Assembly: GCA_036874045.1 (NCBI GenBank) | Contig: JAZBRI010000011.1 | Coordinates: 1,922,001 to 1,986,000 of the forward strand | Direction of reading: 5' to 3' | Source of the DNA: Cymodocea nodosa | Lineage: Eukaryota > Streptophyta > Magnoliopsida > Alismatales > Cymodoceaceae | Length of the DNA: 64,000 bases | Shown: positions 59,401 to 64,000 of the stretch, in pieces | How the letters are laid out: each line of letters begins with the position of its first letter | Position numbering within the stretch: the first letter of the stretch is position 1 | Notes under the pieces: generated by a model | Seen by the model: only the letters and a program-made list of their open reading frames with translations | What the model was told of the DNA's origin: nothing | The model's database searches: none | Made by a program: the position numbers and the translations under genes

Positions 59401-61194
59401 GAAACTTAAGTCATTCAATTAACCTCGTGCAGAAATTCAGAACAGAAGCTTAAAGGATTTTTCAGAGAGTTAGGAAGATAACTATTCGACTTTTTTGGTG
59501 ACTTACAGGTATAACTTTTTGGAACTTAAGCATATATATAGTCAGATCATTCAATATTCAAAAAGAGCTTACAAGTGAGATTACAGATATAATTACATAC
59601 AGAGATACAATATACATTGCAGATCAATTACTGATATAGAAGAAAGCTCAAATTTAGTTCAACAAAGAATCGATTGAAAGCTGAATTTACAAGAAGATTC
59701 TTAAAGCTCTCCATGTGCTGAAAGTCTGATCCAAGAAGGATCATTTGGTTCGTGGCTTCAACCTGAATGCTACATTCAGTTGTTGGTTTGAGTTTCGACC
59801 TGAAAACTCAAGAGGTTGGTTTTCTAGAGTTTATACCAGAAAACTTCTGAGTGTTGGTTTTCTGGAGTTTATACCTGAAAACTTCTAAGTGTTGGTTTTT
59901 TGGAGTTTAGCATTCTCTTCTAAATATATGTGGTGACAGCATAAAGTTGAACTTAACCCTTTTATATTAGTCATAGTCCATCCTATTGCTTCTTTATAAC
60001 TTTTTACTACATCTTTTAATTTAGCTATTTGATCCTCTTTTAAATCTGAAGCAATAATGATTGGACAGGTTCGTTTATCTTCCAGAAATATATAGGTTAA
60101 TTCAGGAGGTAAAGGTTTTAATTCTAAATGTTGCCCATCAGAAGCTAGAGCTCCTAATTGAACATCATTATTTTCTAAATTAATTTCTTCTAGATCTCCT
60201 TCTATATTTATGCTTTCACTTTCTTCTAAAATTTCAGAATTGATTTGCCTATTTAATTCTTCTTGAATCACATCATCTAACATATCTCCTTCATCCTCTA
60301 AAAAGTCTATGGTATGTAAGGACTTTTCTAATTCCTCAAACCTTTCTGGTTTGAAAATATTTAATTTACTATCCTCATTACCATATGCTAACTTCATTAC
60401 TCCAGTTTTACAATTTATAATAGCCCCTGATGTTGCTAAAAATGGCCTTCCCAAAATTAAAGATGTATCACTATTTTTATGCTTAATTTGTTGAGAATCC
60501 AAAATTACTATATCAATAGGATATATAAATTTTTTTATTTTAATTAAGACATCCTCTATTTTTCCTTTAGGGTATCTTATACTTCTATCAACTAATTGAA
60601 TAACCGTACTAGTAGGAGTTAAGCCTTCTAATCCTATAGATGCAAATATATCACTCGGCATAACATTTATACCTACACCTAAGTCTATTAACGTTCTTTC
60701 TAAAATGGTATTTTCTATGGTGCATGATATAATAGGGATTCCAAGATCAAATAACTTTTTAGGAATTTGTGGTAGAAATAGGGAACTACTTTGCTCAGCT
60801 AAAAAGACATTTCTAAGAATTTTTCGCTCTCTTTTCTTAGTACACCAATCCTTCAAAAATTTAGCACAAGGTGGCATTTTCTATAATAGATCTAACAAAG
60901 GAATGTTAACTTGTACTTTTTCAAAAATTTCTCTAATTTTTTCTTGTTTTTCAGGTATTTTTTGTTGTAATCTTTCAGGATAGGGTGCTAAAGATTTTGA
61001 TTTCAAAGGTTCTTTTTCTTTCATTTGATTTGTTTGATCATTTTTAGCTTCATTAGTAGATTCAGATTGTTCTTTAGTGATTTCTAGATTTTCAACTATT
61101 ACATTTTCATTATCATTTTGATTTTTACTCTTGTCCACCTTCATATCATTTTCATTTTGAGTTCTTGGTGGTATATCAGTTCTAGATCTTAATA
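56461..61194 (-). pseudogene. pol: pol of element C, interrupted by a copia LTR and 5'-truncated
   Basis: From the recombination junction at 61194 the linker (RSRTDIPPRTQNEN) leads to protease (LIDLGVGINVMP, Asp near 60685), RT (FMDD 58600-58611), RNase H, integrase with CGGHFGSGKT and [13 protein letters not shown], and a C-terminal module ending in YSSFT. RT N-terminus has lost about 74 bp, replaced by an 853-bp copia LTR piece (59052-59904). Stops include TAG for CAG at the RT QRCM site, shared with element A. The knuckle and 5' LTR are absent. Confidence 0.9.
59052..59904 (+). mobile_element. Truncated SIRE-like LTR inside pol of element C
   Basis: Starts TGTTAGGACCCTAGTATTTTG, the LTR start seen inverted at 22402. 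Contains TCGGATAGTTA-type palindromes. It ends in a GGAGTTTA context where the pol sequence GTTTAGCATTCTC resumes. The left flank keeps CATTAT; the right duplication is lost with the LTR end and ~74 bp of pol. Confidence 0.8.
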
Positions 61195-62942
61195 CCATTT
61201 CACTATATACATCTGGAATCTTTGATAGCAAGTGAATGTCCCATTCCAGCTGTCTGATCATGTCAAATCTATTTGTAACAACAACACATTCATTCTTCAA
61301 TGCTAAAACTTCAAAAATTAATTCAAGAGACAATGTCAACTCTTGTTGATTTATTTGAGTTGTCAATATATTGTCATTCTTGATCAGATTGTTATAAAAA
61401 ACTGCAATAAGCTCTTTGTATTGCTTCCATTTTGTTCCAACTGGCAAGAATTGAATTAGGCCTTGAAACTCAAATAGATCTCTTATTTCCATCAAATTTC
61501 TGAACTTTATTGGACGAGCATGTAGAATCTGACATGTAATTAGATTATTATATTTCTGCAATGCTTCCTCAGATCTAAAATGAATTGAATTACCTTGAAT
61601 GTGTAATACATTATACAAAGAAGGTGATACTTGAAGCCTTGATTCAGAATTTAATTCATCTTTAGGAACCTCTTCTTTAAAATAAATGTCATGTTGTTCC
61701 TTTGAGAAATTATTTTCTTGAAGCTACGTATGTAAGCTTGATTCTCCAATTTCAATAGTGTAAGAAACATCTTCAATATACTCAACATTCATCTATTCAA
61801 TCTCTATAGAATGTTCAAAGTTCAATTTTTCCACAAATTCTACAACTGGTGTATCTATTTGTAATTATTCATTTAGTTCAACAGATCTCCATTGATACAT
61901 GCTATGAATTCTCAAACTCTACTTCTATAGATTCTGAAGAAGGCTGATTGACATTAAGCTCTTCTAGAGTCTTAACTTTTTCAATATCCACTACTCTAGA
62001 CAATTCAGCTTGTGAACTAGTTACTGCCTCAACATTTTCAATTATATTTGCAATAACTTGTTCTATGTCAGTTTCCTGATACTCTGATTGTTCAATTACT
62101 ACATCATCAAGGCTTGAACTAATAGAAAAACTTGAACTTATATTTGACTTGGATTTCTTTTCAAGTTTTCTAGTAAGAGAAAATAAAGTCTCATTATCTT
62201 TATCAATTTCAGTATACTTGGAACTAATGAGTTTTTCAGATGCACTAAAAGGAATGATGTCTAGACATATATTGTCCTTCTGAAATAAATGCTCATCTAA
62301 TTTTTCTTTTCCAACAGACTTTGTTTCCTTAAACATAATTTTCCTGACTTTTCTTCTTATATAACAAGTTAGCCTCTCTTCTTCAAGTATTACTGTTTTC
62401 TTTTGAAATTGTTCCATAAAAGTTTTCTGGTTCAATTCTTCTAAGGCACTTTCTATTGCTATTGCCTTTCGAAATCCTTCAACTTTTCTTTTATCCACAA
62501 CAATATTTGTTTGTTTTTCTTTTGAATACAAAGGAGTAGGAATAGCAGATTCATGTTCTTCCTTAAATGCATGTAATCTTGTACCACTTATAAGGGTTTG
62601 AGGAATTCTAGTTGATGAACCTACACCTTTTTCCATATATTTAGCATACTGTTCCAAAAATGCAATTTCGGCACACTTCATTCTATACTCTTTGTCAATT
62701 TTACTTCCTATACCCATGTATTTGATACTATCATCAGTAATATGAAGCTCTAGTCTAACTTCATTCAGTATTCCCTCAGGAAAGAAGTATTCACTATAAA
62801 TTTTTACTAATCTTTTGTCAACTTGAAGTATTTTCTTAAACCAAGCTTGTGGAACTTCATCATAGTCTATTTCTTTTCCTTTTCCATCTCCTCTGCCTTT
62901 GCCTTTTCCTTTGCCATGACCTTTGTAGAACTTAGAGACCAT
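61195..62942 (-). pseudogene. Divergent ORFX-like transposon ORF fused to pol of C
   Basis: Starts MVSKFYKGHGKGKGKGRGDG, a Gly/Lys-rich basic N-terminus, followed by AWFKKILQVDKRLVKIYSEY and a long charged, Ser-rich middle open to 61902. Two or three stops follow, then the frame resumes as HFRSEEALQKYNNL, IRDLFEFQGLIQFL, AVFYNNL and LSLELIFEVLALKNE, matching the PF20167-like core of ORFX at low identity. At 61194 the frame runs without a stop into the pol linker. It is a diverged relative of ORFX from another subfamily. Function unknown. Confidence 0.6.
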
Positions 62943-63439
62943 CGTCGTAGGATGTTACAACAATAAGTAGGAAAGATTTTCAGACAAAGTTTATGAATAA
63001 CCTAAGTGCCCGTGTAATAAGTGTTTAAATAGGGTTTTAGTCAACTAACTCAACGTGTATAGTAGTCGGGTTTGGATTTTAAATGAATATTGAATATAGT
63101 TTATTCAATCAAGGTACTTGAAATATTTAAGTATAACTCGTTGAGTTAACTAACCTAACAAGTAAAATGCTGTCTAGAGGTAGTTTTACACGTTACCTTA
63201 CATAACATAATATTTAGTTAGTACACTTTACCAAACACAAGCTTCAGATGCTTTCAACTAAATCCTTGCGAAGACAACACGCAAGCTATAGTTAACATAT
63301 ATAAAACATCATCTTGAGAGCACTGTAAACTATTCTAATATTCTTTTTATGAATCTAAAAATAGTTTGTTTATCTTTTAAATTGTTTCATCAAGATCTTA
63401 AGAGGACTAAAATTAGATTAACCAAGATTTCTATTCTGA
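62943..63439. other. Spacer upstream of the divergent ORFX-like ORF
   Basis: No gene. Contains 'aaatagggttttagtcaac', like the leader of ORFX in A-C, and one CGTTGAGTTAAC-type palindrome half at 63130-63150. Confidence 0.5.
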
Positions 63440-64000
63440 ATTATATTAATCTATTTTGGACATTGTTATTCCTCCCCTTACAAATATACTTCAATTATAT
63501 TCAATAACATACAAAATATACTTGTATAAAAATAGATGTTAATTATAACTATACTTTAAATTCTCTTTTTCAAAATATTTCTATCATCCTGAATTCATCA
63601 AAAATGATTTTAAGAATCAACTTCATTCGTATATGAATCAAAACATAACTTTAAACTTAATATGATTAACTTAAGGAGAATAAAAGAATGTATCTCAAAT
63701 AAACATTTTCAAAAATACTAATGTTGATTCAATAAATCAGTAGTCATATTAGTAGAAACTATATTCAATTCAAAGATATCTATAGTTAATGAAACAACTT
63801 TTATCTTTTCAAAATAGTAAATATTGATAATTTTCTTTAAAAGTTAGTTTGAAAAGCTTGAATCATACAAGAGCTTTCTAATGTACCTGTGTAATGAGCT
63901 TTCAGTTAGCAATCCCATGTTTGATTAGGACCTTAGGTTGCTAGATTTAAAGAATCCTTTTATCAGGACAGCAATCCTTACATACCTATCTACTCAAGTA
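63440..64000 (-). mobile_element. 3' internal region of another family member (F)
   Basis: Aligns with 22640-23173 (D) and 31880-32410 (C), including 'caagagctttctaatgtacc' and 'caatccttacatacctatctactcaagta'. The element continues beyond the window; its polypurine tract and 3' LTR are missing on the left. Confidence 0.65.

Larger units (their letters stand above)
29722..61194 (-). mobile_element. Athila-like element C, split by B and lacking its 5' end
   Basis: Minus-strand element made of 29722-34894 and 51730-61194. It has a 3' LTR, terminal and internal polypurine tracts, F-box ORF, gag (cut by B), small ORF, ORFX and pol. The 5' LTR, primer site and knuckle are replaced at 61194 by a divergent transposon ORF. 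Pol is further interrupted by a truncated copia LTR (59052-59904). It is older than B, since B sits inside it. Confidence 0.9.

Noticed and set aside
1-64000. CRISPR array or bacterial operon
   Set aside because: The sequence is a plant nuclear genome; repeats here are LTRs, palindromes and microsatellites without spacers.

Overview
This is a transposable-element-rich segment of a flowering-plant nuclear genome, most likely a dicot with a large genome. The evidence is Athila-type Ty3/gypsy and Ty1/copia LTR retrotransposons with tRNA primer sites, F-box genes of plant type, AT-rich spacers and almost no host genes. The species cannot be told from the sequence.

Layout. 1-13487: element A, a minus-strand Athila-like retrotransposon whose 3' end lies outside the window. 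13488-14000: plus-strand gag relic (E), the target A jumped into. 14001-17124: a small host island with one recognisable gene, a secreted RALF-like peptide (15540-15752, minus). 17125-18794: plus-strand SIRE-like copia LTR, tRNA-Met primer site and decayed gag. 18799-23173: fragment of a second SIRE-like LTR, then the LTR and 3' internal region of Athila-like element D, which carries a nested solo copia LTR (20952-22402, duplication ATAAT). 23174-28673: complete but dead Tork-like copia element (minus, duplication CTACT) inside D. 28725-29721: LTR relics. 29722-61194: older Athila-like element C (minus), split by the complete element B at 34895-51729 (16.8 kb, duplication TAGGT). 61195-62942: a divergent transposon ORF fused to C's pol. 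63440-64000: 3' internal region of another family member (F).

The main result is the architecture of the Athila-like family. Elements A, B and C share the same order, read on the minus strand: 5' LTR, tRNA-Asp primer site, zinc knuckle-protease-RT-RNase H-integrase, a transposon-associated ORF ('ORFX', PF20167-like), a small ORF, a gag capsid ORF without a zinc knuckle, an F-box protein ORF, an internal polypurine tract, a terminal polypurine tract and the 3' LTR. So gag follows pol, the nucleocapsid knuckle is separated from the capsid, and a host-type F-box gene sits where Athila elements carry env-like ORFs. B is bounded by intact LTRs and a 5-bp target duplication, so this order moved as one unit. 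All copies here carry nonsense codons or frameshifts; many stops are TAG or TGA where a sister copy has CAG or TGG.

A second layer is a set of short interrupted palindromes (cores GTTGAGTTA/TAACTCAAC, TCGGATAGTTA/TAACTATCCGA, CGGTTTAACCG). They fill the LTRs and the spacers between genes, and occur in both the gypsy and the copia LTRs.
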